Below are positions 41,670 through 50,906 of a DNA stretch of 64,000 bases, piece after piece. The first letter of the stretch is position 1. Each line of letters begins with the position of its first letter. The notes under the pieces were generated by a model, which worked only from the letters and a program-made list of their open reading frames with translations, was not told where the DNA came from and did no database searches. The stretch is from Pseudarthrobacter naphthalenicus (GTDB taxonomy: Bacteria; Actinomycetota; Actinomycetes; Actinomycetales; Micrococcaceae), in contig NZ_JARESG010000015.1 in assembly GCF_029076445.1 (NCBI RefSeq), forward strand, positions 44,935-108,934, written 5' to 3'. The position numbers were made by a program, and so were the translations under genes.

Positions 41670-41753
41670 GTCCCGGGGTCAGGGTCCCGGGGTCAGGGTC
41701 CCGGGGTCAGGGTCTCCGTGTCAGGGTCCCGGGGTCAGGGTCCCGGGGTCAGG
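41670..41753. repeat. Six tandem copies of a 14-bp unit
   Basis: The unit GTCCCGGGGTCAGG repeats six times without gaps (41670-41753); copy 4 is GTCTCCGTGTCAGG. The array lies between convergent DinB and SRPBCC genes, and the last copy contains the SRPBCC stop codon. Each unit carries the palindrome CCCGGG. Confidence 0.9.
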
Positions 41754-42216
41754 CCTTCTTGGCGGTGGCGGCAGCCGACAGAGCGGCCAGCCCGCGCTCG
41801 AAGTCGCCGCCCACCATCTTGTCCATGTTCACCACCAGCGCGAAAACCTTGGCCAGCCCCTTGTTCTCGCCGGTCATCCGCCACGTGACCCGGGTGCCGC
41901 CGTCGGCAGGTGTGAACGTAAACGAGGTGGGGTTCACGGCCTTGAACGGCTTGGTGAATTCGAGCCGAACCTTGATGCTTCCGGGAAAGTCGGACTCGAC
42001 GATCTCCATGTTTCCGCTGCCGGCCTTCCGGTTGCCGCTCCAGGCGTAGCGGGCCCCGACCCCGGCATCGTTGCCGGAGTACGAACGGTCCATTTCCGGA
42101 TCGACGGCCTCCCATGGGGACCATTTCGTCCACTCAAGAAAGCTGTTGACCAGGGGAAAGATTTCTTCCGGCGGGGCAGGAATGAAGGCGCTGCGGCTGA
42201 CTTCGTAGGATGACAT
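41749..42216 (-). CDS. SRPBCC family protein
   Basis: A 155-residue START-like protein: EVSRSAFIPAPPEEIFPLVNSFLEWTKWSPW, YSGNDAGVGARYAWSGN and GGTRVTWRMTGENKGLAKVF are the usual polyketide-cyclase/SRPBCC blocks. The ligand is unknown. Its stop codon lies in the final unit of a 14-bp tandem repeat, so contraction or expansion would not change the protein but could alter 3'-end processing. Confidence 0.86.
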   Translation of the reverse strand: MSSYEVSRSAFIPAPPEEIFPLVNSFLEWTKWSPWEAVDPEMDRSYSGNDAGVGARYAWSGNRKAGSGNMEIVESDFPGSIKVRLEFTKPFKAVNPTSFTFTPADGGTRVTWRMTGENKGLAKVFALVVNMDKMVGGDFERGLAALSAAATAKKA

Positions 42217-42258
42217 GCGGCCATCATAAGCGGCAAAGGCGGTGAATTCCCGGACCAG

Positions 42259-43638
42259 TCAGTCTCTGCGTTCCCGCCACAGCAACGTCACGCCGAACGC
42301 CGCCGCCGTGACGATCAGCATGGTCAGTGTCATCAGCCCCCAGCTCTCCTGGTCCACACCGTCCGCCGCAAACACGCCAATCAGGACAGTGGCGGTGATG
42401 GCCCCCAGGTAGCGGCACGTTTGGAAGATCCCGGCGGCGACGCCGCGTTCCTGCGGCCGGGTGGAGACGAACATGCCCTGGTTCGAGGCGATGCTCACCG
42501 CTCCGAAGGGAACGCCCATGAGGGCTGTCAGTGCCAGCACCAGCGGTATGGCCAGGGACTGGGTAAGGAGCCACATCAGCGCGGCCACCGCAGCGAGCAG
42601 CACGACGCCGGAAATCAGCACCCGCCGCACACCGAACTTTCCCATCGCCCGGACTGCCCACGGCGTGGCCACCACGGAGGCGGCGGCGAGCGGCAGCATC
42701 AGCAGCCCCACCAGGCCGGGTTCGTAGCCGCCGGACTCCTGCAGCAGCTGGGGCAGCCCGAAAAACGCGAAGTAATAGACGCTGTTGAATAAGGCGAAGC
42801 CCACGTACACCAGCATCAGCGGCCGGTTCCTGCCCAGGAGCCGCAGGTCCAGGAACGGCGGCCTGAAACGCAGTTCGCGCCAGGCAAACAGCGCCGCCGT
42901 CACGGTGCCGGCGCCCAGCAGCAGCCACCTGTACCCCGGGGCTACATCAAGCAGCGCCATCATCACCAGCAGCAGGGAACTGACAAACCCCAGAATGCCC
43001 GGGATATCCGAATCCCGCACCAGCTCGGCAAAGCTTCCCCGCTCCCTCGCCGCATCAGCGGGGGCCGCCCGCCTGACGATCAGCATGGCCGCCAACGCCA
43101 GCGGAACGTTGATGAGGAACAGCGCCTCCCAGCCGACAAAGCCCACCAGCAGGCCTCCAATGACCGGGCCTACAGCCGCTGCGGACGTATTGGCCATCTG
43201 GATGTACCCCAGGGGCCTGGACGATCTTTGGCCGGCCTGCTGGGGACCGCCGGTTTGATGGACCATGACGCCCACCATCACCACCGCACTGGGGTAGGCG
43301 GCGGCGGTACCCAATGCCATCACCGCCCGGGCCACACAGAGCAGCGCGAAGTTCGGCGACAAGGGCGCCAGGGCGCACGTCACGGCCACCAGGGCCATGC
43401 CGAGCGTAAACATCCGGCGTGGACCGAACCTGTCCGCAAGCCTGCCCATCAGCGGCTGGCCGGCGGCGGAGCTGAGGTAGAACGAGGTGATGACCCAGGT
43501 GACCGTGGCCACGTCGAGGCCAAAATCCGCGCGCAGCACAACCAGCGCCACGGCGATCATGGACGAATTCAGCGGGTTCAGCGCCGTGCCCAGGCTAAGG
43601 CCGGCGACGGCCAGCCTGCTCCGGGGTTGGTTGCTCAC
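42259..43638 (-). CDS. MFS transporter, DHA2-like drug exporter
   Basis: A 459-residue permease with 12-14 helices. LNSSMIAVALVVLRADFGLD is motif D1-like, GRLADRFGPRRMFTLG is motif A (~residue 70) and VGPVIGGLLVGFVGWEALFLINVPL is motif C. It likely exports a hydrophobic compound. GTG 43638 is chosen because the homology begins there and CAGACT lies six bases upstream; the upstream frame is an Arg-rich shadow. Confidence 0.86.
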   Translation of the reverse strand: MSNQPRSRLAVAGLSLGTALNPLNSSMIAVALVVLRADFGLDVATVTWVITSFYLSSAAGQPLMGRLADRFGPRRMFTLGMALVAVTCALAPLSPNFALLCVARAVMALGTAAAYPSAVVMVGVMVHQTGGPQQAGQRSSRPLGYIQMANTSAAAVGPVIGGLLVGFVGWEALFLINVPLALAAMLIVRRAAPADAARERGSFAELVRDSDIPGILGFVSSLLLVMMALLDVAPGYRWLLLGAGTVTAALFAWRELRFRPPFLDLRLLGRNRPLMLVYVGFALFNSVYYFAFFGLPQLLQESGGYEPGLVGLLMLPLAAASVVATPWAVRAMGKFGVRRVLISGVVLLAAVAALMWLLTQSLAIPLVLALTALMGVPFGAVSIASNQGMFVSTRPQERGVAAGIFQTCRYLGAITATVLIGVFAADGVDQESWGLMTLTMLIVTAAAFGVTLLWRERRD

Positions 43639-43717
43639 GGAAACAGTCTGCTCTACCGGCCGTTGCAAGCGCGATTTGATGACACGATCTTCAGCCGCGC
43701 CGGAGCCGGGACGAAGG

Positions 43718-44065
43718 TCAGGCCCGCGCCGCCAGCGCTTTGTCCAGGAACTGCAGGTGCGCGGGCGTAACGGCCACGGTGCTTGCCTCATATTCCGGGT
43801 GTTTGCTGACGTAGCTCTTGATAAACGGGCAGACCGGGACAATCCGCAGGCCAGCGGCAACCGTCTCGTCGAGTGCTACTTTGGCCAGCCTGCCTGCCAA
43901 TCCCTGCCCCGCATGTCCTTCATTGATCACCGTGTGATAGAAAATCCGCTCCGCCGTGCCATCGGCGTCGTACGCCTTATACCAAGCTTTCCCGACCACT
44001 TTTCCAGCATCCAAAACCTCGAACCGCTCGCGGTCCGGATTGTTGCCGATGGTGATGGCGCCCAA
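43718..44065 (-). CDS. Small GNAT family N-acetyltransferase
   Basis: A 115-residue short GNAT of the YjdJ-like type: VVGKAWYKAYDADGTAERIFYHTVINEGHAGQGLAGRLAKVAL includes the acetyl-CoA loop, and VPVCPFIKSYVSKHPEYEA is the terminal motif. Acceptor unknown. It is divergent from the aldo/keto reductase gene across a 158-base region. Confidence 0.87.
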   Translation of the reverse strand: MGAITIGNNPDRERFEVLDAGKVVGKAWYKAYDADGTAERIFYHTVINEGHAGQGLAGRLAKVALDETVAAGLRIVPVCPFIKSYVSKHPEYEASTVAVTPAHLQFLDKALAARA

Positions 44066-44119
44066 GGGAATCCTCCTTCGTTAAGGGTTTCCCCCACCCT
44101 AACGCGCCTGCACAAACCT

Positions 44120-44150
44120 GTTGTGACACCTGACACAACGTGCCTATAGT
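44120..44150 (+). promoter_or_regulatory. Promoter with near-perfect palindrome before the aldo/keto reductase gene
   Basis: GTTGTGACACCTGACACAAC (44120-44139) is symmetric except for one position per arm and the central pair; TATAGT at 44145-44150 is the -10. The palindrome covers the -35 region, a typical repressor or MerR-like site. No candidate regulator gene is adjacent. Confidence 0.6.
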
Positions 44151-44223
44151 GACGTACGGTGCACCATCCGGCCTGCGGAAAAAGGCAGGCCGTCGAGCCA
44201 GTTCCGCCACAAAGGAGAACCGC

Positions 44224-45198
<975 letters not shown>

Positions 45199-45252
45199 GG
45201 GCCCCCAAGTCCTGCCTGTTCCACTAATCCGCCCCGCCCCGAAGGAGACACC

Positions 45253-45600
45253 ATGGCCCCGAACGACGCCGACGAAGCCAAAATCCTGGATCAGTGGACC
45301 CACAAACTGACCCAGGCACTGCAAATACTCGACCTGAAGCTGGACCAGGAACTGGTCCTGGAACTTGCCCGTAAATCCGCGGATTCCGTGACGCACGCGG
45401 CAGCCCCGATTACCGCCTTCCTGGTGGGCTACGCCGCAGCGCTCGAGGCCGGCACCGGCAGCGCGGGTTCCAAGGCAGCCTCGACGGCGTCCATCACCAA
45501 AGCCGCCGACGTCGCGTTCCGGCTCTGCGAGGACGCCCTCCAGCAGGAGCATCCCCACCCCGAGCCCGGCGCGAAAGGCTGGACGCACAGCGCCCAATAG
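45253..45600 (+). CDS. DUF6457 protein, molybdenum-cofactor-associated
   Basis: A 115-residue helical protein (ILDQWTHKLTQALQILDLKLDQELVLELARKSADSVTHAAAPITAFLVGYAAAL). It resembles DUF6457, which in actinobacteria occurs beside or fused to molybdopterin-cofactor proteins. The convergent neighbour is a molybdopterin oxidoreductase, so a maturation role is inferred. AAGGAGA precedes the ATG; 54 bases separate it from the aldo/keto reductase. Confidence 0.75.
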   Translation: MAPNDADEAKILDQWTHKLTQALQILDLKLDQELVLELARKSADSVTHAAAPITAFLVGYAAALEAGTGSAGSKAASTASITKAADVAFRLCEDALQQEHPHPEPGAKGWTHSAQ

Positions 45601-45606
45601 CCCGCG

Positions 45607-45665
45607 CGGCACCCGCCAGCGGTTCCCGCCTGCGCGCAGCAGGCACCGCGCGCCGGCGGGTGCCG
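45607..45665. terminator. Branched hairpin between DUF6457 and fdhF-like genes
   Basis: Outer 11-bp stem CGGCACCCGCC (45607-45617) / 45655-45665 followed by TTTA, with an inner GCCTGC/GCAGGC stem. Just after it AGGCAGCGCC is duplicated (14-base spacing). Confidence 0.6.
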
Positions 45666-45698
45666 TTTAGGCAGCGCCGTTCAGGCAGCGCCCTTTTG

Positions 45699-48026
45699 TC
45701 AGCCGGCGGCCACGTTCGCCGGAGCATGCGCCTTAGCCGGCTCCAGCCGGACGATCACGGCCTTGGAGACCGGTGTCTGGCTGCCTTCAGCCACACTGTC
45801 CAGCGGAACCAGGACGTTGGCCTCCGGATAATACGCGGCCGCACAGCCCGCGGCGGTGGGGTACGAAACCACCCGGTAGTTGCGCAGGACACGTTCCAGG
45901 TTGTCCTGGTACACGCCGTGAATGTCCACGTGCTGCCCGTCGCTGAGGCCAAGGGCTGCCAGGTCCTCGGGGCTGACAAACACCACTTCACGGCCCTTCT
46001 TGATGCCTCGGTAGCGGTCGTTGTTTCCGTAGATGGTGGTGTTGAACTGATCGTGCGAACGCATGCTTTGCAGGATCAGCGTGCCCGCCGGCCGTTCGAC
46101 GTGTTCGAGCTGGTTGACGGTGAGCATCGCCTTCCCCGTGGGGGTGTCGAACTTGCGCGAGTCCCGGGGGCCGTTCGGCAGCACAAAGCCGCCCTTGTGC
46201 CGGATCTTTCCGTTGTAGTCCTCACAGCCCGGAACCACCCGGGAGATGTGGTCGCGGATAAGGTCATAGTTCTTCTCGAACCCGGCCCAGTCAGCGTTGA
46301 CCCTGTCACCCACCACTTTCTGCGCGAGCCTGCTCAGGATGGCAATCTCGGACAGCAGCCCGGGCGCCACCGGCGGGACCACGCCGTGCGAGGCGTGGAC
46401 TGCGGAAACCGTGTCCTCCACGGAGACAAACTGCGGCCCGGATTCCTGCAGGTCAATCTCGGTGCGGCCCATGGTGGGCAGGATCAGCGCTTCAGCCCCG
46501 GTCACGGTGTGCGAGCGGTTGAGCTTGGTGGAAATCTGGACTGACATTTCCGTGTTTTCCATTGCCGAGATGGCCGCCTGGGTGTCCGAAATGGCTCCCA
46601 CGAAGTTGCCGCCCATTCCCACGAAAACCTTGATCCCGCCGTCGCGCATCCGCCGGATGGTTTCCACGGAATCCGCGCCGTGTTCACGCGGCGGGTCAAA
46701 GCTGAATTCCTTGCCCAGGGCCTCCAGGAACGACGGCGGCATCTGCTCCCAGATGCCCATGGTCCGGTCTCCCTGCACGTTGCTGTGCCCGCGGATGGGT
46801 GAGGCGCCGGCGCCCGGCTTGCCGATGTTGCCCCGCAGCAGCAGGAGATTGATGATCTCCTTGATGGTGGCCACGCCCTTTTTGTGCTGGGTAATCCCCA
46901 TGGCCCAGGTGACGATCACTTTCTCGGCCTTCAGGTAGCGGTCGGCCAGTTCGTCGATTTCCTCGGTCCGCAGCCCGGTGGCCTCCAGGACGGCTGCCTC
47001 GTCCAGTTCGGCGAGGTGCGCCTTCAGCTCCTCCAGCCCGTGGCAGTGTTCGGCGAGGAAGGCGTGGTCCAGCACCGTGCCGGGATTCCTGGCTTCGGCG
47101 TCGAGCACGCGTTTGGAGACGGCCTGGAGGAGGGCCATGTCCCCGCCGAGCCGGATCTGCAGGAACTGGTCCGCAATCTCGGTTCCGTGGCCGACGATGC
47201 CCTTGACCTTCTGCGGATTCTTGTAGCGCCGCAGCCCGGCCTCCGGCAGCGGGTTGATGGCCACGATCTGGCCGCCGGCCTCCTTGGCCTCTTCCAGGGC
47301 GGTCAGCATCCGCGGGTGGTTGGTGCCCGGGTTCTGGCCCATGATGATGATCAGGTCCGCCTTGGCGTAATCGTCATAGGAGACCGTGGCTTTACCGATG
47401 CCGATGGTCTGGCCCATGGCCCAGCCCGAGGACTCGTGGCACATGTTGGAGCAGTCCGGCAGGTTGTTGGTGCCGTAGGCGCGGACGAACAGCTGGTACA
47501 GGAACGCGGCCTCGTTGGAGGTCCTGCCGCTGGTGTAGAAGGTGGCCTGGTCCGGGCTGGGCAGGGACTTCAGCTTGTCCGCGAGAATGGTGAATGCCCG
47601 GTCCCAGCTGACCGGCCGGTAGTGGTCCTCGCCCGCCGGCTTGTGGACGGGGGTGGTGAGGCGCCCCTGCATTCCGAGCCAATATTCGGAGCGTTCCCGG
47701 AGTTCGCTTACCGGGTGTTCGGTCCAGAATTCAGGGCCGACCAGCACGGGCGTGGCCTCCCACGTCACTGCCTTGGCACCGTTTTCGCAGAACTCAAAGG
47801 TCTTGCGGTGGTCCGGGTCAGGCCACGCGCAGCTCATGCAGTCGAAGCCGTCCTTTTGGTTCATCGCCAGCAGGGTTTTCCCGGCCCGGCCCGCGCCCAT
47901 GTGCGTGATGGCCGGCTCCATGGAGTGGTAGACGCCGGGCACGCCGGCGGCCCAGGTCTTGGGGTGACCGGTGACCTCGATATCAGCTTCGTTGACCTCT
48001 TCGACCTTCGGATTTTTGCGCGCCAC
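45699..48026 (-). CDS. FdhF/YdeP family molybdopterin oxidoreductase
   Basis: A 775-residue molybdopterin enzyme. Residues 60-68 hold only two N-terminal cysteines (DGFDCMSCAWPDP), so no complete four-Cys [4Fe-4S] motif, as is usual in YdeP-type proteins. The molybdopterin region has FYTSGRTSNEAAFLYQLF and DCSNMCHESSG with C196 as likely Mo ligand; MGQNPGTNHPRML, RGNIGKPGAGASPIRGHSNVQG and the C-terminal dinucleotide-binding domain follow. Family members are called formate dehydrogenase-like or acid-resistance oxidoreductases; the true substrate is open. The GTG start follows AGAAGGAGAG. Confidence 0.88.
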   Translation of the reverse strand: MARKNPKVEEVNEADIEVTGHPKTWAAGVPGVYHSMEPAITHMGAGRAGKTLLAMNQKDGFDCMSCAWPDPDHRKTFEFCENGAKAVTWEATPVLVGPEFWTEHPVSELRERSEYWLGMQGRLTTPVHKPAGEDHYRPVSWDRAFTILADKLKSLPSPDQATFYTSGRTSNEAAFLYQLFVRAYGTNNLPDCSNMCHESSGWAMGQTIGIGKATVSYDDYAKADLIIIMGQNPGTNHPRMLTALEEAKEAGGQIVAINPLPEAGLRRYKNPQKVKGIVGHGTEIADQFLQIRLGGDMALLQAVSKRVLDAEARNPGTVLDHAFLAEHCHGLEELKAHLAELDEAAVLEATGLRTEEIDELADRYLKAEKVIVTWAMGITQHKKGVATIKEIINLLLLRGNIGKPGAGASPIRGHSNVQGDRTMGIWEQMPPSFLEALGKEFSFDPPREHGADSVETIRRMRDGGIKVFVGMGGNFVGAISDTQAAISAMENTEMSVQISTKLNRSHTVTGAEALILPTMGRTEIDLQESGPQFVSVEDTVSAVHASHGVVPPVAPGLLSEIAILSRLAQKVVGDRVNADWAGFEKNYDLIRDHISRVVPGCEDYNGKIRHKGGFVLPNGPRDSRKFDTPTGKAMLTVNQLEHVERPAGTLILQSMRSHDQFNTTIYGNNDRYRGIKKGREVVFVSPEDLAALGLSDGQHVDIHGVYQDNLERVLRNYRVVSYPTAAGCAAAYYPEANVLVPLDSVAEGSQTPVSKAVIVRLEPAKAHAPANVAAG

Positions 48027-48247
48027 GCTGCACTCTCCTTCTCACAGACACCGTTACCACGGAAATATTCGGAATGGTACGGGTTCTTCCACACTTGTTC
48101 AGGGGGCCCAGGAAGTCAAGGAAAACCGCCCGCGGTGCAGGCGTGTTCTGCCAATAAGCGGACGACGGCGGGAGGCCACCTCGCGTAGGCTGGTCACCAC
48201 GGCTGAAGCAGGCGGCCGCAGGACCCACCACCCCCGGAGCTGCCTTA

Positions 48248-49948
48248 ATGCCCGAGAAACCTGCGCTGAGCGCCCTCGCCTCCTCCGTTTTCGCCCTCCC
48301 GGCGCTGCGCGACGGCCAGCTCGCCGGCATGTCAGCCCTGGCGGAAGGGCGTGACGTCCTCGCCGTGATGCCCACCGGCTACGGCAAGTCCGCGATCTAC
48401 CAGGTCGCGGCCGTTCACCTGCACCGGGAGACGGGGCACCCCGCCGTCGTGGTTTCACCCCTGATCGCCCTCCAGGAGGACCAGATCGCCGGGCTTAACG
48501 AGGCACTGGGCGAGGGGGCCGCCGTCGCCATCAACTCGGCCCACAGCGACGCGGAAGTGGAGGCCGCCTGGCAGAAGGTGGAGTCCGGAGCGGCGTCGTT
48601 TGTGTTCCTGGCGCCGGAGCAGCTGGCCAGGAAGAAAACCGTGGAGCGCATTGCCGCCGTCCGCCCGGCTCTCTTTGTGGTGGATGAAGCTCACTGCGTC
48701 TCCTCCTGGGGACACGATTTCCGGCCCGATTACCTCACCCTGGGCACCGTCAGGGAGCGCCTGGGCAACCCGCCCGTGGCAGCGCTGACCGCCACGGCGT
48801 CCCCTCCGGTCCGGGAGGAGATTGCGGACCGGCTGGGCATGAAGGAGCCGCTGGTGATCGTTCACGGGTTCGACCGGCCCAACATCACGCTCGACGTGAT
48901 CCGGCATCATGAGGCGAAGGAGAAGCGCCGGGCGGTGGTGGAGCAGGTGGCTGGCTTCGTTCACGGAAACGGCTCCGGCCCGCGCCAGCACGGCCTCCTT
49001 TATGCGGCCACCCGCAAGGACACGGAGAAGTACGCCGCCAAACTCGCCGGCCGGCGGCTTCGCGCTGAGGCCTATCACGCCGGCCGCTCGGCCGCCGACC
49101 GCGAACGCGTCCTGGAACTCTTCATGGACGACCAGCTGGATGTGGTGGTGGCAACCACGGCATTCGGGATGGGCATCGACAAGCCCAACATCCGGTTCGT
49201 GATCCACGCCGATATTCCCGCATCGCTGGACGCCTATTACCAGGAGGTCGGCCGGGCCGGACGGGACGGTCAGCCGGCGTCGGCGGTGCTCCACTACCGG
49301 GCCGAGGATCTGGGATTGCGGAAGTTCTTCGGCACCCACCGCCCGGACCCGGAGGCCCTGCTGGCCGTGCTCAAGGTCCTGCGTTCAGCGGACGGGCCCG
49401 TCTATACGTCGTCCCTGGCGGAGCTGACCGGCTTCAAGCCGCGCCACCTGACTGGACTGCTGAACCAGTTGCAGGAAGCCGGGGCGGTGAGCTCAGGCAA
49501 GCGCGGCGTCCGGCTCAGCTCCAGGGCCAAGCCGTCCGCACTGGTCCAGCGCGCGGTGGAGCTGGCCGAAGCGCGGCAACGAGTGGACGAATCCCGCCTT
49601 CAGATGATGCGCGGCTATGCCGAAACGGACGGTTGCCGGCGGCAGTTCCTGCTGGGGTATTTCGGCGAGGACCTCCCGGAGCCGTGCGGCAACTGTGATT
49701 CCTGCGAGGAAGCCCGGCAGCTTGGCACGCCGCGGACTCATGCTGGAAAGGACGACGGCGGCGCAGCAGCGAAGGCAGCGGATGTTCCGTTCCCGGTCCA
49801 ATCGCCGGTGACGCACAAGAAGTGGGGACCCGGGCTGGTGATGCGCTCTGAGGATGATGTGATCACGGTGCTGTTTGAGCGGGAAGGCTACAAGACGTTG
49901 TCGCGCACAGCGGTCTTGGAACATGGTCTTTTGAAGGCATCCGGATAA
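48248..49948 (+). CDS. RecQ-family ATP-dependent DNA helicase with C-terminal Tudor-like segment
   Basis: A 566-residue superfamily 2 helicase: Walker [13 protein letters not shown] (K47), DEAH box 146-149 in [19 protein letters not shown], motif [15 protein letters not shown], and the RecQ zinc-binding region ([12 protein letters not shown], then CGNCDSC). There is no HRDC domain. Instead the last ~50 residues ([41 protein letters not shown]) resemble the Tudor-like tail of actinobacterial UvrD/PcrA, which binds RNA polymerase. Start ATG 48248 is in the divergent space with fdhF. Confidence 0.9.
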   Translation: MPEKPALSALASSVFALPALRDGQLAGMSALAEGRDVLAVMPTGYGKSAIYQVAAVHLHRETGHPAVVVSPLIALQEDQIAGLNEALGEGAAVAINSAHSDAEVEAAWQKVESGAASFVFLAPEQLARKKTVERIAAVRPALFVVDEAHCVSSWGHDFRPDYLTLGTVRERLGNPPVAALTATASPPVREEIADRLGMKEPLVIVHGFDRPNITLDVIRHHEAKEKRRAVVEQVAGFVHGNGSGPRQHGLLYAATRKDTEKYAAKLAGRRLRAEAYHAGRSAADRERVLELFMDDQLDVVVATTAFGMGIDKPNIRFVIHADIPASLDAYYQEVGRAGRDGQPASAVLHYRAEDLGLRKFFGTHRPDPEALLAVLKVLRSADGPVYTSSLAELTGFKPRHLTGLLNQLQEAGAVSSGKRGVRLSSRAKPSALVQRAVELAEARQRVDESRLQMMRGYAETDGCRRQFLLGYFGEDLPEPCGNCDSCEEARQLGTPRTHAGKDDGGAAAKAADVPFPVQSPVTHKKWGPGLVMRSEDDVITVLFEREGYKTLSRTAVLEHGLLKASG

Positions 49949-49994
49949 TAATGCGCAAATAGGCGGATAATGCATTTTAGATTGACGGATGCAT
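49948..49994 (+). promoter_or_regulatory. AT-rich operator-like elements upstream of the FAH hydrolase gene
   Basis: ATAATGC occurs at 49948-49954 (overlapping the recQ stop region) and ATAATGCATT at 49967-49976; a further ATGCAT lies at 49989-49994. The same core recurs before other catabolic genes (56886, 56915, 62997), suggesting one regulator. Confidence 0.45.
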
Positions 49995-50053
49995 GATTTG
50001 GGACCTAGGCTGGAGGCGATCTGCACGGCAGCGTTGCCCCTGAAAGGACCCTC

Positions 50054-50905
50054 ATGAAATACGCAAGTTTTCTCACACCCACCGGTTCCAGCACCTGGGG
50101 CGTCAGCATCGACGGCCAGGCCTTCGATCTCGGCCCCACCGGCCTGAACCTTGCACGGACACTGCGTTCCGCCGTCGAGCAGGGCATTTTCGGCGAGCTG
50201 CCCGCATCCTTCCGCACTGCCCCCACCTACGCGGAATCCGACATTGAATTCCTTCCGGCGATCACGGACCCGGGCAAGATCATCTGCATCGGCGTGAACT
50301 ACCGCAGCCACCAGGAAGAATCCGGCAAAACGGAGCAAAAGGCGCCCACGGTCTTCACCCGCTTCGCCGACTCGCAGATGGGCCACCTCCAGGCCGCACA
50401 GATGCCGGCCACCACCACTAAGTTCGACTACGAGGGCGAAATGGCCCTCGTCATCGGCAAGGAAGCCTTCCATGTCTCCGAGGACGAGGCATTTGGCTGC
50501 GTCGCCGGGTACGCGGCCTACAACGACCTCAGCGTTAGGGACTGGCAGCTCGCCGCGTCCCAATGGATCCCCGGCAAGAACTTCCCTGGCACCGGCGGCT
50601 TCGGCCCGTACCTTGTCCCGGCTGCGGACCTGGGCGATGTCAACGAACTCACGCTCGAGACCCGCGTCAACGGAGAGACCCGCCAGAAGGCATCGGTGTC
50701 AGACCTCTACTTCACGATCCCGCAGCTGATCGCGTACGTCACCGGCTTCACCCGGCTCTCCCCCGGCGATGTCATCGTCACCGGGACGCCCGGCGGCGTC
50801 GGCCTGTTCATGCAGCCGTCCGGCCTGCTGTCCGAAGGTGACGTGGTGGAGGTTGAGATCACTGGCCTGGGCACGCTGCGGAACACCGTTGAGCTCGTCG
50901 CCTGA
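50054..50905 (+). CDS. Fumarylacetoacetate hydrolase (FAH) family protein
   Basis: A 283-residue FAH-fold enzyme. DPGKIICIGVNYRSHQEESG and the metal-binding TKFDYEGEMALVIG (Asp/Glu ligands), then AGYAAYNDLSVRDWQ, WIPGKNFPGTGGFGPYLV and VIVTGTPGGVGLF give the full family order. Members hydrolyse C-C bonds in ring-cleavage products or decarboxylate/isomerise catechol meta-pathway acids. AAAGGA precedes the ATG. The next gene, an aromatic hydroxylase, starts one base after its stop, so they are coupled. Confidence 0.9.
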   Translation: MKYASFLTPTGSSTWGVSIDGQAFDLGPTGLNLARTLRSAVEQGIFGELPASFRTAPTYAESDIEFLPAITDPGKIICIGVNYRSHQEESGKTEQKAPTVFTRFADSQMGHLQAAQMPATTTKFDYEGEMALVIGKEAFHVSEDEAFGCVAGYAAYNDLSVRDWQLAASQWIPGKNFPGTGGFGPYLVPAADLGDVNELTLETRVNGETRQKASVSDLYFTIPQLIAYVTGFTRLSPGDVIVTGTPGGVGLFMQPSGLLSEGDVVEVEITGLGTLRNTVELVA

Positions 50906-50906
50906 C

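Noticed and set aside
41670..41753. Possible CRISPR array
   Set aside because: Units are 14 bp, contiguous and lack spacers; it is a simple tandem repeat.
43639..43860. N-terminal extension of the DHA2-like transporter (74 codons)
   Set aside because: Arg/Ser/Pro-rich and antisense to the GNAT 3' end; the transporter homology begins at GTG 43638.
45699..48026. Selenocysteine formate dehydrogenase
   Set aside because: The Mo-ligand position is an ordinary Cys codon and no in-frame TGA occurs; it is an FdhF/YdeP-type protein.
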